From the NCBI RefSeq assembly GCF_040744945.1, contig NZ_CP160453.1:6572001-6636000 (forward strand): 64,000 nt of DNA, read 5' to 3'. A program made the translations under genes and the position numbers. Every line of letters begins with the position of its first letter. Positions within the stretch are counted from its first letter, which is position 1. The notes under the pieces are model-generated. The model was given only the letters and a program-made list of their open reading frames with translations, was not told where the DNA came from and ran no database searches. Below are positions 43,035-52,465 of the stretch, one piece after another. This DNA comes from Saccharothrix sp. HUAS TT1 (lineage in GTDB: Bacteria; Actinomycetota; Actinomycetes; Mycobacteriales; Pseudonocardiaceae).

Positions 43035-43363
43035 GTTCGGTCTTCCCGCGTCGCGCCAGTCGCGCGCCGCGACCCGCTCGTCGGCCTGGTGGGCCGCCGA
43101 ACGACGGGCTCTGGGGGCTCGCCGACCCGGAGGGCGGCGCGGCGAGCGCCGTGGGAACCGGTCCGCGGGTCGCGGCGGAATGCCGAATCGCGTCGTGCCA
43201 CTTCGGCGGGCGTTGCGGAATTCACCGCGCCCACCGGTTCCCCGACCTGGTGCGAACCGAGGCGCGGCGGCTGTTGTGACAGGTGGGGCCGCCGATCGGT
43301 CCGATTGGGACACCCGGTGGCGGCCGGCTCCGCGCTGCTCTGCTCTGCACTGGCGACCGAACG
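43035..43363. other. Non-coding stretch between terminator and gamma-lyase gene
   Basis: About 330 bp. Several short frames are open on both strands but none has host-like codon bias or a recognisable motif. I see no pdxS remnant here. Confidence 0.5.
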
Positions 43364-44587
43364 TTAGCGGCTCGCGACCGGCTCCCGGAAATCGCTTGAG
43401 GAAGACTTGATGTACGCCTTTTCACCACGCCCGGAAAGGGCTTGGTCGAGGTCGTCCCAGATGTCCTCGACGTCTTCCAGGCCGACGCTCAGGCGCAGCA
43501 GGTTCGCGGGCACGCCGGACGCCTCGCGCGCGGTGTCGGGCACCAGCCGGTGGGTCAGCGCGGACGGGTGCTCGATCAGCGTGTCGACCGCGCCGAGGCT
43601 CACCGCGGGCGTGACGAGCCGCAGCCTGCGCACCACCTCGGCCGGGTCCTCGCGGGGGGTGAACGCGAGCATCGCGCCCGGACCGCGCTGCTGCCGGCCG
43701 AGCAGGCCGGCCGGGTCCGCGCCGGGCAGGCCGGGGTACCGCACCAGGCCGACGCCGGCGTGCCCGGCGAGCCGGGTGGCCAGCTCGACCGCGCCCTTCT
43801 GCATGGCCTCGACCCGCAGCGGCAGCGTGGCCAGGCCGCGGTGCATGAGGTAGCCGCCCAGCGGGTGCAGCACCGCGCCGGTGACGATCCGGATCTGGCG
43901 CAACGGCCCGGCGTGCTCCTCGGCGCAGGCCACCACGCCGCCGAGCACGTCGCCGTGCCCGCCGAGGTACTTGGTGCCCGAGTGCAGCACGTAGGTCGCG
44001 CCCAGCGCGGCGGGGTTCTGCAGCACGGGGGTGGCGAACGTGTTGTCCACGACCACCGGCACGTCACCGGCCTGGGCGGCCACGGCGGCGATGTCGAGCA
44101 GGTCGAGGTTGGGGTTGGCCGGGGTCTCGACCACGACCAGCCCGGTCTGGGGCGTGATCGCGTCGGCGACCCGGTCGGCGGTCGTGTACGTCGTGCGGAC
44201 GCCGAGCAGGCCGGACGACAGCAGGTGGTCGGTGCCGCCGTAGATGGGCCGGACCGCGACCACGTGCGGCTTGCCGGTGAGCACGCAGGCGGCCTGCACC
44301 ACGGCGGTGACGGCGGCCATGCCGCTGCCGAACGCCACGGCGGCCGACGTGCCCTCCAGCGCGGCCAGGGCCTGCTCGAACCGGGCCACGGTGGGGTTGT
44401 GCAACCGGGAGTAGACCGGCGAGGTGGCGTGCGCCGCGCCTTCGGCGAGGTGCTGCAGCGCGTGGCCCCCCTCCACCTGGTCGGGGATCGGGTAGGTGGT
44501 GGACAGGTCGATCGGCAGGGCGTGCACGCCCAGGTCGGCGAGGTCGTCGCGCCCACCGTGCACCGCCGTCGTTCGCAACCGCGTCAT
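43364..44587 (-). CDS. Cys/Met-metabolism PLP enzyme (cystathionine or methionine gamma-lyase type)
   Basis: Encodes 407 residues of the Cys/Met PLP family. SPVYSRLHNPTVARFEQALA binds phosphate, VVDNTFATPVLQNPAALGA holds the aspartate, and VLHSGTKYLGGHGDVLGG carries the PLP lysine. The family contains cystathionine gamma-synthase, gamma-lyase, beta-lyase and methionine gamma-lyase, not separable by eye. The divergent Lrp-type regulator 74 bp away suggests an amino-acid-responsive catabolic lyase. The C-terminal tail (KAYIKSSSSDFREPVASR) extends past the usual end. Confidence 0.88.
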   Translation of the reverse strand: MTRLRTTAVHGGRDDLADLGVHALPIDLSTTYPIPDQVEGGHALQHLAEGAAHATSPVYSRLHNPTVARFEQALAALEGTSAAVAFGSGMAAVTAVVQAACVLTGKPHVVAVRPIYGGTDHLLSSGLLGVRTTYTTADRVADAITPQTGLVVVETPANPNLDLLDIAAVAAQAGDVPVVVDNTFATPVLQNPAALGATYVLHSGTKYLGGHGDVLGGVVACAEEHAGPLRQIRIVTGAVLHPLGGYLMHRGLATLPLRVEAMQKGAVELATRLAGHAGVGLVRYPGLPGADPAGLLGRQQRGPGAMLAFTPREDPAEVVRRLRLVTPAVSLGAVDTLIEHPSALTHRLVPDTAREASGVPANLLRLSVGLEDVEDIWDDLDQALSGRGEKAYIKSSSSDFREPVASR

Positions 44588-44661
44588 GGCCGAATCTTGG
44601 ACTTCTCATCGGTGTTGGGGGCACACTTCCGCAGGCTGTTCGGCTCCGGGAGGTAATCGAC

Positions 44662-45141
44662 GTGCTGGATTCGGTGGACGCGGCGATCGTGCGGGAGTTG
44701 CAGAAGGACGCGCGGCTGCCCAACAAGGACCTGGCCGACCGGGTCAACGTGGCCGCGTCGACGTGCGTGGTCCGGCACCGGTCGCTGCGCGAGCGCGGCG
44801 TGATCACCGGCTACCACGCCGAGGTCGACCTGGCCGCGGTCGGCCGACCGGTGCAGGCGATCATCGCGGTGCGGGTCCGGCCGCACACCAGGGCGATCGT
44901 GGAGCCGTTCATGGACTACGTGCTGACGCTGCCGGAGGTGCTGGCGATGTCGCACGTGGCGGGTCCGGAGGACTTCCTGGTGCACGTCGCGGTGGCCGAC
45001 ACGGCCCACCTGCAACGCCTGGTGCTCGACCGCTTCACCACCCGCCGCGAGGTCAGCGAGGTGCAGACGAACCTGCTGTTCCAGCACGTCCGCAGGCACA
45101 TCGTGCCGCCGGCCACCGGGGACCGGGACTCGTGGTCGTGA
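44662..45141 (+). CDS. Lrp/AsnC family regulator
   Basis: Encodes 159 residues. The helix-turn-helix is VDAAIVRELQKDARLPNKDL, continuing ADRVNVAASTCVVRHRSLRE. The RAM domain has ITGYHAEVDLAAVGRPVQAI and the ligand loop VLAMSHVAGPEDFLVHV. GGGAGG (44648-44653) is 8 nt before GTG 44662. It is divergent from the gamma-lyase-like gene and very probably controls it in response to an amino acid. Confidence 0.93.
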   Translation: MLDSVDAAIVRELQKDARLPNKDLADRVNVAASTCVVRHRSLRERGVITGYHAEVDLAAVGRPVQAIIAVRVRPHTRAIVEPFMDYVLTLPEVLAMSHVAGPEDFLVHVAVADTAHLQRLVLDRFTTRREVSEVQTNLLFQHVRRHIVPPATGDRDSWS

Positions 45142-45213
45142 CCCCCGGCGCGCCCTCGGCCGGGCGCCGTCGACGGGTCGCTGTCGAGCCCTCCTCGTGA
45201 ACATGTGTTAACA

Positions 45214-47079
45214 ATGACCATGGGGACCGAAGCGTTGCGTGAACTGCTCGACGGCCGGTGGGCGGCGGTGCGCCGCGGCTCGCTCGACCTGCTCGGCGGG
45301 CTGAAGCCGGTGCGCGACCTGGAGCGCGAGGAGTACCGGGCCTGGGTGCTGGACCAGCTGCACGCGCTGGCCGCCGCGGGCCACCCGTTGATCGGGTTCC
45401 CCGCCGAGCACGGCGGGCGCGGTGACGTGGGCGGCTCGGTGGTGGCGTTCGAAGTGCTCGGGTTCGGCGACCTGTCGCTGATGGTCAAGGCGGGCGTGCA
45501 GTGGGGCCTGTTCGGCGGCGCGGTGCAGGCGCTGGGCACCGACGCGCACCACGAGCGGTACCTGCGCGCGATCATGGACCTGGAGCTGCCCGGCTGCTTC
45601 GCGATGACCGAGACCGGGCACGGGTCCGACGTGCAGCACCTGCGCACCACGGCGACCTACGACCCGGACGCCGAGGAGTTCGTCGTGCACACGCCGGACC
45701 CGGCGGCGCGCAAGGACTACATCGGCAACGCGGCCCGCGACGGGCGGGTGGCCGTGGTGTTCGCGCAGCTGGTGACCGGTGACCAGGCGCACGGCGTGCA
45801 CGCGCTGCTGGTGCCGATCCGGGACGCCGACGGCGCTCCGATGCCGGGCGTCCGGATCGAGGACTGCGGGCCGAAGGCGGGCCTGAACGGCGTGGACAAC
45901 GGCCGGCTGTGGTTCGACCGCGTGCGCGTGCCGCGGGAGAACCTGCTCAACCGGTACGGCGACGTCGCGCCGGACGGCACGTACACCAGCCCGATCGAGG
46001 GCGGTGGCCGCCGGTTCTTCACCATGCTCGGCACGCTGGTGCGCGGTCGGATCAGCGTGGCGGGCGGCGCGGGCAGCGCGACCAAGAGGGCGTTGGCGCT
46101 GGCCGTCCGGTACGGCGACGGGCGGCGGCAGTTCACCCGGCCGGACACCGGCGACGAGGTCGTGGTGCTCGACTACCTGGCCCACCAGCGGCGGCTGCTG
46201 CCCGCGCTGGCCACGTCCTACGCGCTGCACTTCGCGCAGGAGGAGCTGGTGTCCGCGCTGCACGACAGCACCGGCGACGACGACCGGGCGCGGCGCGAGC
46301 TGGAGTCGCGGGCGGCCGGGTTGAAGGCGGTGGCCACCTGGCACGCCACCCGGACCATCCAGACGTGCCGGGAGGCGTGCGGCGGCGCGGGGTACCTGTC
46401 GGAGAACCTGATCGCCGGGCTGAAGGCGGACACCGACGTGTTCACCACCTTCGAGGGCGACAACACGGTGCTGCTGCAGCTGGTCGCGAAGGGGCTGCTG
46501 ACCAGCTACCGCGACCACGTCGGCGACCTCGACCCGTGGGGCATGGCGCGGTTCGTGGCCGACCAGGCGGTGGGCGTGGTGATCGAGCGGACCGCCGCGC
46601 GGGCGATCATCGACCGGCTGGTGTCCGGCAGCTCGGACGCGCTGCTGGACCGGGGTTGGCAGGTGCGGCAGTTCGAGGACCGCGAGAAGCACGTGCTGGA
46701 GGGGTTGGCGCGGCGACTGCGGCAGGCGTCCGAGAACGACGCGTTCGACGTGTTCAACGCCGCGCAGGACCACGTGCTGCACGCGGCGCGGGCGCACGTG
46801 GACCGGGTGGTGCTGGAGGCGTTCGTGGCGGCGGTGGACCGGTGCGGGGACCCGGAGGCGAGGGCGCTGCTGGACCAGGTGTGCGACCTGTACGCGTTGA
46901 GCACGATCGAGGCGGACCGGGCGTGGTTCCTGGAGCACGGCAGGCTCACGCCGCAGCGGGCGAAGGCGGTGTCCCAGGCGGTGAACGAGCTGTGTGGCAG
47001 GCTGCGGCCGCACGCGCGCACCCTCGTGGACGCGTTCGGCATCCCGGAGGCGTGGCTCGCGGCGCCCATGGTCGGGTGA
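45214..47079 (+). CDS. Acyl-CoA oxidase/dehydrogenase
   Basis: Encodes 621 residues, the size of acyl-CoA oxidases rather than the ~380 of dehydrogenases. GCFAMTETGHGSDVQHLRTT is the flavin-binding middle domain, and QTCREACGGAGYLSENLIAG and TDVFTTFEGDNTVLLQLVAK are the oxidase C-terminal motifs. The Glu of FEGDNT is in the catalytic base position. It would oxidise acyl-CoA with O2 or an electron-transfer protein. The start is uncertain: GTG 45205, ATG 45214 and ATG 45220 are in frame, and a GTTAACA palindrome covers the region, so a leaderless start is possible. Confidence 0.88.
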   Translation: MTMGTEALRELLDGRWAAVRRGSLDLLGGLKPVRDLEREEYRAWVLDQLHALAAAGHPLIGFPAEHGGRGDVGGSVVAFEVLGFGDLSLMVKAGVQWGLFGGAVQALGTDAHHERYLRAIMDLELPGCFAMTETGHGSDVQHLRTTATYDPDAEEFVVHTPDPAARKDYIGNAARDGRVAVVFAQLVTGDQAHGVHALLVPIRDADGAPMPGVRIEDCGPKAGLNGVDNGRLWFDRVRVPRENLLNRYGDVAPDGTYTSPIEGGGRRFFTMLGTLVRGRISVAGGAGSATKRALALAVRYGDGRRQFTRPDTGDEVVVLDYLAHQRRLLPALATSYALHFAQEELVSALHDSTGDDDRARRELESRAAGLKAVATWHATRTIQTCREACGGAGYLSENLIAGLKADTDVFTTFEGDNTVLLQLVAKGLLTSYRDHVGDLDPWGMARFVADQAVGVVIERTAARAIIDRLVSGSSDALLDRGWQVRQFEDREKHVLEGLARRLRQASENDAFDVFNAAQDHVLHAARAHVDRVVLEAFVAAVDRCGDPEARALLDQVCDLYALSTIEADRAWFLEHGRLTPQRAKAVSQAVNELCGRLRPHARTLVDAFGIPEAWLAAPMVG

Positions 47080-47089
47080 GGGGATCAGA

Positions 47090-47476
47090 ATGGTCGACAT
47101 GGACGACAGCGCGGTGATCAGCCTCGGGTTGGCCCGGTACGTGCGGGCGGTGGCCGAGGAGGTCGGCGTGCCGCCCGAGGGCACCGAGTTCGAGGTCAGC
47201 GACACCGCCACCGCCTACCTCGGCCTGGAGGGGCCGGGGCGCGACCTGATGCTGCTGTGGAACGAGCGGCGCGGCTGGTCGATCGCGGTGGAGACGGACC
47301 CGACCGAGCAGCCGGTCGTCGTGGCGCACCTCGGCCTGCCCGTCGTGCCGCCGCCGGACGAGGTGGCGCGGTTCGTGGACGACGTGCTGGCGGGCAAGCG
47401 GGGCGGTTCCGAGCCGGACGCGGGCGCCGCGCCGGACCGCCACGGGCTCGCCGGGCGGCTGAGCGACTACCTGTAG
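47090..47476 (+). CDS. DUF6292-like small protein
   Basis: Encodes 128 residues: GLARYVRAVAEEVGVPPEGT, then LMLLWNERRGWSIAVET and LPVVPPPDEVARFVDDVLAG. This matches, as far as I remember, the DUF6292 family, actinomycete-specific and of unknown role. The start is 10 bp after the acyl-CoA oxidase, so the two are probably co-transcribed. It has no membrane segment or signal peptide. Confidence 0.6.
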   Translation: MVDMDDSAVISLGLARYVRAVAEEVGVPPEGTEFEVSDTATAYLGLEGPGRDLMLLWNERRGWSIAVETDPTEQPVVVAHLGLPVVPPPDEVARFVDDVLAGKRGGSEPDAGAAPDRHGLAGRLSDYL

Positions 47477-47494
47477 CCCGCCCCGGCCCGGGGC

Positions 47495-47803
47495 TCAGGC
47501 AACGCCGACGAACCGGAGGCCCGCGGTCGTCACCGCGGCCAGCACGACCACCACCACGAACGGAGCCCTGCGCCACGCCGCCACCCCGGCGACGAGCACG
47601 CCGAGGGGCAGCGCCAAGCCCGCGAACCCCTGCCCCTTGGTCAGCGTGGCGGTGGCTACCAGGGCGAACAGCAGCACCGTCGCCGAGGTGGACATCAGCA
47701 GCCTGACCCGGTCGGACAACCTGAGGCGGTCGCGCAGCAGCGGACCGGCCAGGCGGAACGCGTAGGTGCCCGCGGCGAGAACCAGGATGGCGGTCAGCGT
47801 CAC
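47495..47803 (-). CDS. azlD: AzlD-like branched-chain amino acid exporter subunit
   Basis: Encodes 102 residues, four hydrophobic helices, with LAAGTYAFRLAGPLLRDRL, SATVLLFALVATATLTKG and FVVVVVLAAVTTAGLRFV. It is the small partner of AzlC; the pair exports branched-chain amino acids or analogues. The GTG overlaps the azlC stop (GTGA). Confidence 0.9.
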   Translation of the reverse strand: MTLTAILVLAAGTYAFRLAGPLLRDRLRLSDRVRLLMSTSATVLLFALVATATLTKGQGFAGLALPLGVLVAGVAAWRRAPFVVVVVLAAVTTAGLRFVGVA

Positions 47804-48477
47804 GCCCGCACCCGCTGTCGCGCGGTGACCAGCAGGCCGCCCAGGGCGAACAGCACCGGGACGCCCGCGGGCAGGAACGGCGTGGTGGCCAGCGCGAGCG
47901 CCGCGCCGAGCAGGGCAGCGTGCCGGGTGGCCCGGTCCTTGAGGGCGGGCAGCAGGAGCGCGAGCAGCGCGGCGGGGAACGCCGCGTCCAGCCCGAAGGC
48001 GTTCGGGTCGCCGATGTTCCGGCCGACCAGGGCGCCCGCGACCACCGCCGCGTTCCAGGCGAAGAACAGCGTGGCGCCGCACGCCCAGTAGGCGGCCTTG
48101 GCCCGTCGCGGGTCGCTCTGGGCCAGCGCGAACGCGGTCGACTCGTCGATCAGCAGGTGGCTGCCGACGAGCCGTTGCAGCAGACCCCTGCCGATGACGT
48201 CGCCGACCGCCAGGCCGAACGGCAGGTGGCGGACGTTGAGCAGGAGGCCGGCCAGCACCGCCGCCGCCGGGCTGCCGCCCGCCGTGACCACGCCGACCGC
48301 CATGAACTGCGAGCCGCCCGCGAAGACCAGCAGCGACATCAGCACGGGCACCCACCACGCCAGGCCCGCGCCGGTGGAGATCGCGCCGAACGACGCGCCG
48401 CTGACGGCCGCGCCGGCGGCCACCGCGGCGACGTCACGCAGCAGTGAGGGGTCCAGGGTTCGCCATGTCGAACGCAT
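47800..48477 (-). CDS. azlC: AzlC-like branched-chain amino acid exporter
   Basis: Encodes 225 residues with about six helices. AVSGASFGAISTGAGLAWWV and LLVFAGGSQFMAVGVVTAGG open the protein; LLLNVRHLPFGLAVGD and AYWACGATLFFAWN are conserved AzlC stretches. It forms the transport pore with AzlD. Divergent from an XRE-cupin regulator across 57 bp that contain an inverted repeat, hence likely regulated by it. Confidence 0.93.
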   Translation of the reverse strand: MRSTWRTLDPSLLRDVAAVAAGAAVSGASFGAISTGAGLAWWVPVLMSLLVFAGGSQFMAVGVVTAGGSPAAAVLAGLLLNVRHLPFGLAVGDVIGRGLLQRLVGSHLLIDESTAFALAQSDPRRAKAAYWACGATLFFAWNAAVVAGALVGRNIGDPNAFGLDAAFPAALLALLLPALKDRATRHAALLGAALALATTPFLPAGVPVLFALGGLLVTARQRVRA

Positions 48478-48505
48478 CGTCTTCTAGAGTGAACAGGGAG
48501 AGAGG

Positions 48506-48523
48506 CGTTCGTCAAGCCGAACG
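48506..48523. promoter_or_regulatory. Inverted repeat between azlCD and its regulator
   Basis: CGTTCG (48506-48511), 6-nt spacer, CGAACG (48518-48523). Perfect 6-bp arms in the short divergent region of azlC and the XRE-cupin gene; a likely operator for the latter. TAGAGT at 48485-48490 could be a -10 box for the regulator. Confidence 0.5.
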
Positions 48524-48534
48524 ATTGGACCGTT

Positions 48535-49092
48535 ATGTCGAACACAGGCGCGCCGCTGGAGGTCATCGCCGCGTCGCTCCGACGTGAGCGCGACCGCGCC
48601 GGGCTGTCGTTGAGCGAGCTGGCCAAGCGGGCGGGCATCGCGAAGTCGACGCTGTCCCAGCTGGAGTCGGCGAGCGGCAACCCCAGCGTGGAGACCCTGT
48701 GGGCGCTCGGCGTCGCCCTGGGCGTGCCGTTCTCCCGCCTGGTCGACCCGCCGGCGCCCAGGGTCCGGGTCATCCGCGCGGGCGAGGGTCCGGCGATCTA
48801 CTCGGAACGCGCCCACTACACCGCGACGCTGCTCGCGTCGTGCCCGCCGGGCGCCCGCCGCGACATCTACCTGCTCCACCTCGAACCGGGCCCGGCCCGC
48901 GAGTCCGAGCCGCACATGGCGGGGACCGTGGAACACGTGATCGTCAGCACCGGCCGGATGCTCGCCGGCCCGCGCGACGAGCCGGTCGAGCTGGGGCCGG
49001 GCGACTACCTGCTCTACCCCGGCGACGTGCCGCACACCGCCCAGGCCCTGGAGCCGGGCACGACCGCCACGCTGGTCTCGGAGCACGTCTGA
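48535..49092 (+). CDS. XRE family regulator with C-terminal cupin
   Basis: Encodes 185 residues. Residues 10-65 are a helix-turn-helix (DRAGLSLSELAKRAGIAKST; LSQLESASGNPSVETLWALG). The rest is a cupin barrel with HMAGTVEHVIVSTGRM and LGPGDYLLYPGDVPHTAQAL. This combination is typical of the regulator divergent from azlCD-type exporters. The small-molecule ligand is probably an amino acid, by inference. It ends at a terminator shared with pdxS. Confidence 0.93.
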   Translation: MSNTGAPLEVIAASLRRERDRAGLSLSELAKRAGIAKSTLSQLESASGNPSVETLWALGVALGVPFSRLVDPPAPRVRVIRAGEGPAIYSERAHYTATLLASCPPGARRDIYLLHLEPGPARESEPHMAGTVEHVIVSTGRMLAGPRDEPVELGPGDYLLYPGDVPHTAQALEPGTTATLVSEHV

Positions 49093-49130
49093 CGCCCGCG
49101 GCCCGCCGGGGTTCCGGCGGGCCGCGGGCG
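49093..49130. terminator. Bidirectional 17-bp hairpin between the regulator and pdxS
   Basis: Arms 49093-49109 and 49114-49130 are complementary over 17 bp with a tight GGTT loop. It starts at the XRE-cupin stop and ends 11 bp from the pdxS stop, so it serves both. Confidence 0.9.
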
Positions 49131-49141
49131 TGGTGGAAGCC

Positions 49142-50050
49142 TTACCAGCCGCGCTCGGCCAGGCGGTGGGGCTCGGGGATCTCGTCCACGTTGATGCCGA
49201 CCATGGCCTCACCGAGGCCGCGGGACACCTTCGCGATCACGTCGGGGTCGTCGTGGAAGGTGGTCGCCTTCACGATCGCCTCCGCGCGCTGCGCCGGGTT
49301 GCCGGACTTGAAGATGCCCGACCCGACGAACACGCCCTCCGCGCCGAGCTGCATCATCATCGCCGCGTCGGCCGGGGTGGCGATGCCGCCCGCGGTGAAC
49401 AGCACGACCGGCAGCTTGCCGGCCTCCGCGACCTCGCGCACCAGCTCGTACGGCGCCTGCAGCTCCTTCGCCGCGACGTACAGCTCGTCGGCGGGCAGGT
49501 TCTGCAGGCGCAGGATCTCGGCGCGGATCTTGCGCATGTGGGTGGTGGCGTTGGAGACGTCGCCGGTGCCGGCCTCGCCCTTGGAGCGGATCATCGCCGC
49601 GCCCTCGGTGATCCGGCGCAGCGCCTCGCCCAGGTTGGTCGCGCCGCACACGAACGGCACGGTGAACTGCCACTTGTCGATGTGGTTGGCGTAGTCGGCG
49701 GGCGTCAGCACCTCGGACTCGTCGATGTAGTCCACGCCGAGCGACTGCAGCACCTGCGCCTCGACGAAGTGGCCGATGCGGGCCTTGGCCATCACCGGGA
49801 TGGACACGGCCTCGATGATGCCGTCGATCATGTCCGGGTCGCTCATCCGGGACACGCCGCCCTGCGCGCGGATGTCGGCGGGCACCCGCTCCAGCGCCAT
49901 GACGGCCACGGCGCCCGCGTCCTCGGCGATCTTGGCCTGCTCGGCGTTGACCACGTCCATGATCACGCCGCCCTTGAGCATCTCCGCCATGCCCCGCTTG
50001 ACGCGGGAAGTGCCGGTGACCTGGGTGCCGGCGTCGGGTGAAGTGGCCAC
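49142..50050 (-). CDS. pdxS: Pyridoxal 5'-phosphate synthase lyase subunit
   Basis: Encodes 302 residues with near-universal PdxS motifs: [55 protein letters not shown] and the C-terminal [20 protein letters not shown]. It makes PLP from ribose 5-phosphate, glyceraldehyde 3-phosphate and ammonia. GTG 50050 has AAAGG 6 nt upstream; a TAGCAT (plus 50088-50093) may be its -10 box. pdxT, normally next, is 6.2 kb downstream. Confidence 0.97.
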   Translation of the reverse strand: MATSPDAGTQVTGTSRVKRGMAEMLKGGVIMDVVNAEQAKIAEDAGAVAVMALERVPADIRAQGGVSRMSDPDMIDGIIEAVSIPVMAKARIGHFVEAQVLQSLGVDYIDESEVLTPADYANHIDKWQFTVPFVCGATNLGEALRRITEGAAMIRSKGEAGTGDVSNATTHMRKIRAEILRLQNLPADELYVAAKELQAPYELVREVAEAGKLPVVLFTAGGIATPADAAMMMQLGAEGVFVGSGIFKSGNPAQRAEAIVKATTFHDDPDVIAKVSRGLGEAMVGINVDEIPEPHRLAERGW

Positions 50051-50349
50051 GACCAGCCTTTCTCGAAGAGGGGTGCGAACACCTCCCATGCTACGTCCGA
50101 CGTGGACCTCCGAAGCATGCCAATCAGGCCCGTTCTCGACAGGCCACTTCCACTTCCTTCGCAGGTAGTGGCCTACGCCACCTCGTGGAATCCGCACCCG
50201 TCCGCCGAGCCGCCACCAAGCCGTGACGAGGCTGGTGGCGGACCTCGCCCGGATTCCTCCTGCCGGGTTGGGTCTGCCCGGTTGGGGTTGTCCCCCACGC
50301 CGCACGGGTGTGAGATCGGACACTAAACACTTGTGGAGGGTGGTCCCCC
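50051..50349. promoter_or_regulatory. Divergent region of pdxS and the EF-G-like gene
   Basis: A 299-bp non-coding stretch. A -10-like TAGCAT for pdxS sits at 50093-50088 (minus strand), and an 8-bp inverted repeat AGGCCACT/AGTGGCCT (50141-50148 and 50167-50174) is centred in the region. A GGAGG (50335-50339) serves the EF-G-like gene. No tRNA or small gene is visible. Confidence 0.5.
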
Positions 50350-52419
50350 ATGGGCAGCAAACACTCCGACAACGGCCACTCGGCAGGCGCGGTCGCTGTG
50401 GACGACCCGGCCAAGGTCCGCAACGTCGTGCTGGTCGGCCCGTCCGGCTCCGGCAAGACGACGCTCGCCGAGGCCCTGCTCGCCAGCACCGGCGTGCTGA
50501 CCCGACCCGGATCGGTCACCGAGGGCACCACGGTGTGCGACCACGACCCCGCGGCGGTGCGCCAGCAGCGCTCGGTCGGGCTCGCCGTCGCGCCCGTCCG
50601 GCACGGTGACATCAAGATCAACATCATCGACACGCCCGGCTACGCGGACTTCGTCGGCGAGCTGCGGGCCGGGCTGCGCGCGGCCGACGCGGCGCTGTTC
50701 GTGGTCAGCGCGGCCGAAGGTGTCGACCCCGCCACGGTGGCGCTCTGGGAGGAGTGCGCGGTGGTGGGCATGCCGCGGGCGGTCGTGCTCGCCCGCACCG
50801 ACCACCAGCGCGCCGACGTGCTCAACGGGATCGCCTCGTGCCAGGAGGCGTTCGGCGCGGGCGTCGTGCCGCTGTACCTGCCCTCCTCGGACCAGCCCGG
50901 CGGCGGCCTGGTCGGCCTGCTCAGCACCGACGACCCCCGCTACGAGGAGCAGCGCAACGCGCTCATCGAGGGGATCATCGCGGAGAGCGAGGACGAGACC
51001 CTGATGGACCGCTACCTCGGTGGCGAGGACGTCGACCAGGCCACGCTCATCGCGGACCTGGAGACGGCGGTCGCGCGCGGCTCGTTCCACCCGGTGCTGC
51101 CGGTGTGCGCGCTGACCGGCCTCGGCCTGCCCGAACTGCTCGACGGCATCGCCCGCGCGTTCCCCTCCCCGCTGGAGCACCCGCTGCCCGACGTGACCGG
51201 CGTGGACGGCATCCCCCGGCCCCGGCTGGCGGCCGACCCGAACGGACCGCTGGTGGCCGAGGTCGTCCGCACGGCGGTCGACTCGTACGTGGGCCGGGTG
51301 TCGCTGGTGCGCGTGTTCTCCGGGACGCTGCGCCCCGAACGACCGGTGCACGTCTCGGGCCACGGCATGGCCGACCGCGGGCACGAGGACCACGACGTGG
51401 ACGAGCGGGTGGCGCACGTCTACTCGCCGCTGGGCGCGAACCTGCGCGAGGTGCCGTACTGCGTGGCGGGCGACCTGTGCGCGTTGACCAAGCTCGGCTC
51501 GGCCGAGACCGGCGACACGGTGTCCGCGCCGGACCAGCCGCTGCTGGTGGCGCCCTGGGAGATGCCGGAGCCGCTGCTGCCGGTCGCCGTCGTCCCGCGC
51601 AGCCGCAGCGACGAGGACAACCTGGCCCGCAACCTGGGCAAGCTGGTGGCGGGAGACCCGACGCTGCGCCTGGAGCGCAACGCCGAGACCCACCAGCTGG
51701 TGCTGTGGTGCATGGGCGAGGCGCACGCCGACGTCGTGCTGGCCCGGCTGCGCGCGGGTGGCGCGGAGGTCGACACCGAGCCGGTGCGCGTGGCGCTGCG
51801 GGAGACGTTCGCGGGCGAGGCCAGGGGCCGCGGCCGGCACGTGAAGCAGTCCGGCGGGCACGGCCAGTACGCGGTGTGCGACATCGTGGTCGAGCCGCTG
51901 CCGCGCGGTTCCGGCTTCGAGTTCGTGGACAAGGTCGTCGGCGGCGCGGTGCCGCACCAGTTCATCCCCAGCGTCGAGAAGGGCGTGCGGGCGCAGCTCG
52001 AACGCGGGTTGCGGGCCGGGCACCCGGTGGTGGACATCCGGGTGACCCTGGTCGACGGCAAGGCGCACTCGGTGGACTCGTCGGACGCCGCCTTCCAGAC
52101 CGCGGGCGCGCTGGCGCTGAAGGAGGCCGCCGCGGCCGGCGGGACCGCGCTGCTCGAACCGGTGGATGAGGTGAGCGTGCGACTGCCGGACGAGCACCTG
52201 GGCGCGGTGCTCGGCGACCTGTCCGGCCGGCGCGGCCGGGTGCTGGGCACCGAGGCGGACAGCCCCGGCTACACGGTGGTCCGGGCCGAGGTGCCCGCCA
52301 CCGAACTGCTCCGGTACGCGGTCGAGCTGCGCTCGCTGACCTCGGGCACCGGCGCCTACACCCGCCGGTTCAGCCGCTACGACCCGCTGCCCCGGGCGCT
52401 GGCCGCCCAGGTCGGGTAG
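50350..52419 (+). CDS. Elongation factor G-like translational GTPase (EF-G2 type)
   Basis: Encodes 689 residues with the EF-G domain order. G1 is [15 protein letters not shown] and G3 is [20 protein letters not shown]. The G4 motif, NKxD in true EF-G, reads LARTDHQ, and the switch I region is not recognisable. Domain IV includes [20 protein letters not shown], and domain V ends in [18 protein letters not shown]. It belongs to the EF-G-like paralogues common in actinomycetes, whose role (recycling, stress or none in translocation) is unclear. The altered G4 suggests changed nucleotide specificity. Monocistronic, ending at a hairpin. Confidence 0.88.
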   Translation: MGSKHSDNGHSAGAVAVDDPAKVRNVVLVGPSGSGKTTLAEALLASTGVLTRPGSVTEGTTVCDHDPAAVRQQRSVGLAVAPVRHGDIKINIIDTPGYADFVGELRAGLRAADAALFVVSAAEGVDPATVALWEECAVVGMPRAVVLARTDHQRADVLNGIASCQEAFGAGVVPLYLPSSDQPGGGLVGLLSTDDPRYEEQRNALIEGIIAESEDETLMDRYLGGEDVDQATLIADLETAVARGSFHPVLPVCALTGLGLPELLDGIARAFPSPLEHPLPDVTGVDGIPRPRLAADPNGPLVAEVVRTAVDSYVGRVSLVRVFSGTLRPERPVHVSGHGMADRGHEDHDVDERVAHVYSPLGANLREVPYCVAGDLCALTKLGSAETGDTVSAPDQPLLVAPWEMPEPLLPVAVVPRSRSDEDNLARNLGKLVAGDPTLRLERNAETHQLVLWCMGEAHADVVLARLRAGGAEVDTEPVRVALRETFAGEARGRGRHVKQSGGHGQYAVCDIVVEPLPRGSGFEFVDKVVGGAVPHQFIPSVEKGVRAQLERGLRAGHPVVDIRVTLVDGKAHSVDSSDAAFQTAGALALKEAAAAGGTALLEPVDEVSVRLPDEHLGAVLGDLSGRRGRVLGTEADSPGYTVVRAEVPATELLRYAVELRSLTSGTGAYTRRFSRYDPLPRALAAQVG

Positions 52420-52430
52420 CGGCGCCGGCC

Positions 52431-52457
52431 CGGCGGGCGCCCGGTCGGCGCCCGCCG
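52431..52457. terminator. Hairpin between EF-G-like and semialdehyde dehydrogenase genes
   Basis: Perfect 11-bp arms (52431-52441 and 52447-52457) with a 5-nt loop between two convergent genes. Confidence 0.8.
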
Positions 52458-52465
52458 CCCGGTGC

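Noticed and set aside
43035..43363. Possible pdxS remnant upstream of pdxT
   Set aside because: No PdxS motif in any frame; intact pdxS is at 49142-50050.
45208..47211. 667-codon minus-strand frame opposite the acyl-CoA oxidase
   Set aside because: Shadow frame rich in His, Arg, Pro and Gln; the plus strand has the full flavoprotein.
50323..52197. 624-codon minus-strand frame opposite the EF-G-like gene
   Set aside because: Shadow frame without motifs; the plus frame has the translational GTPase domains.
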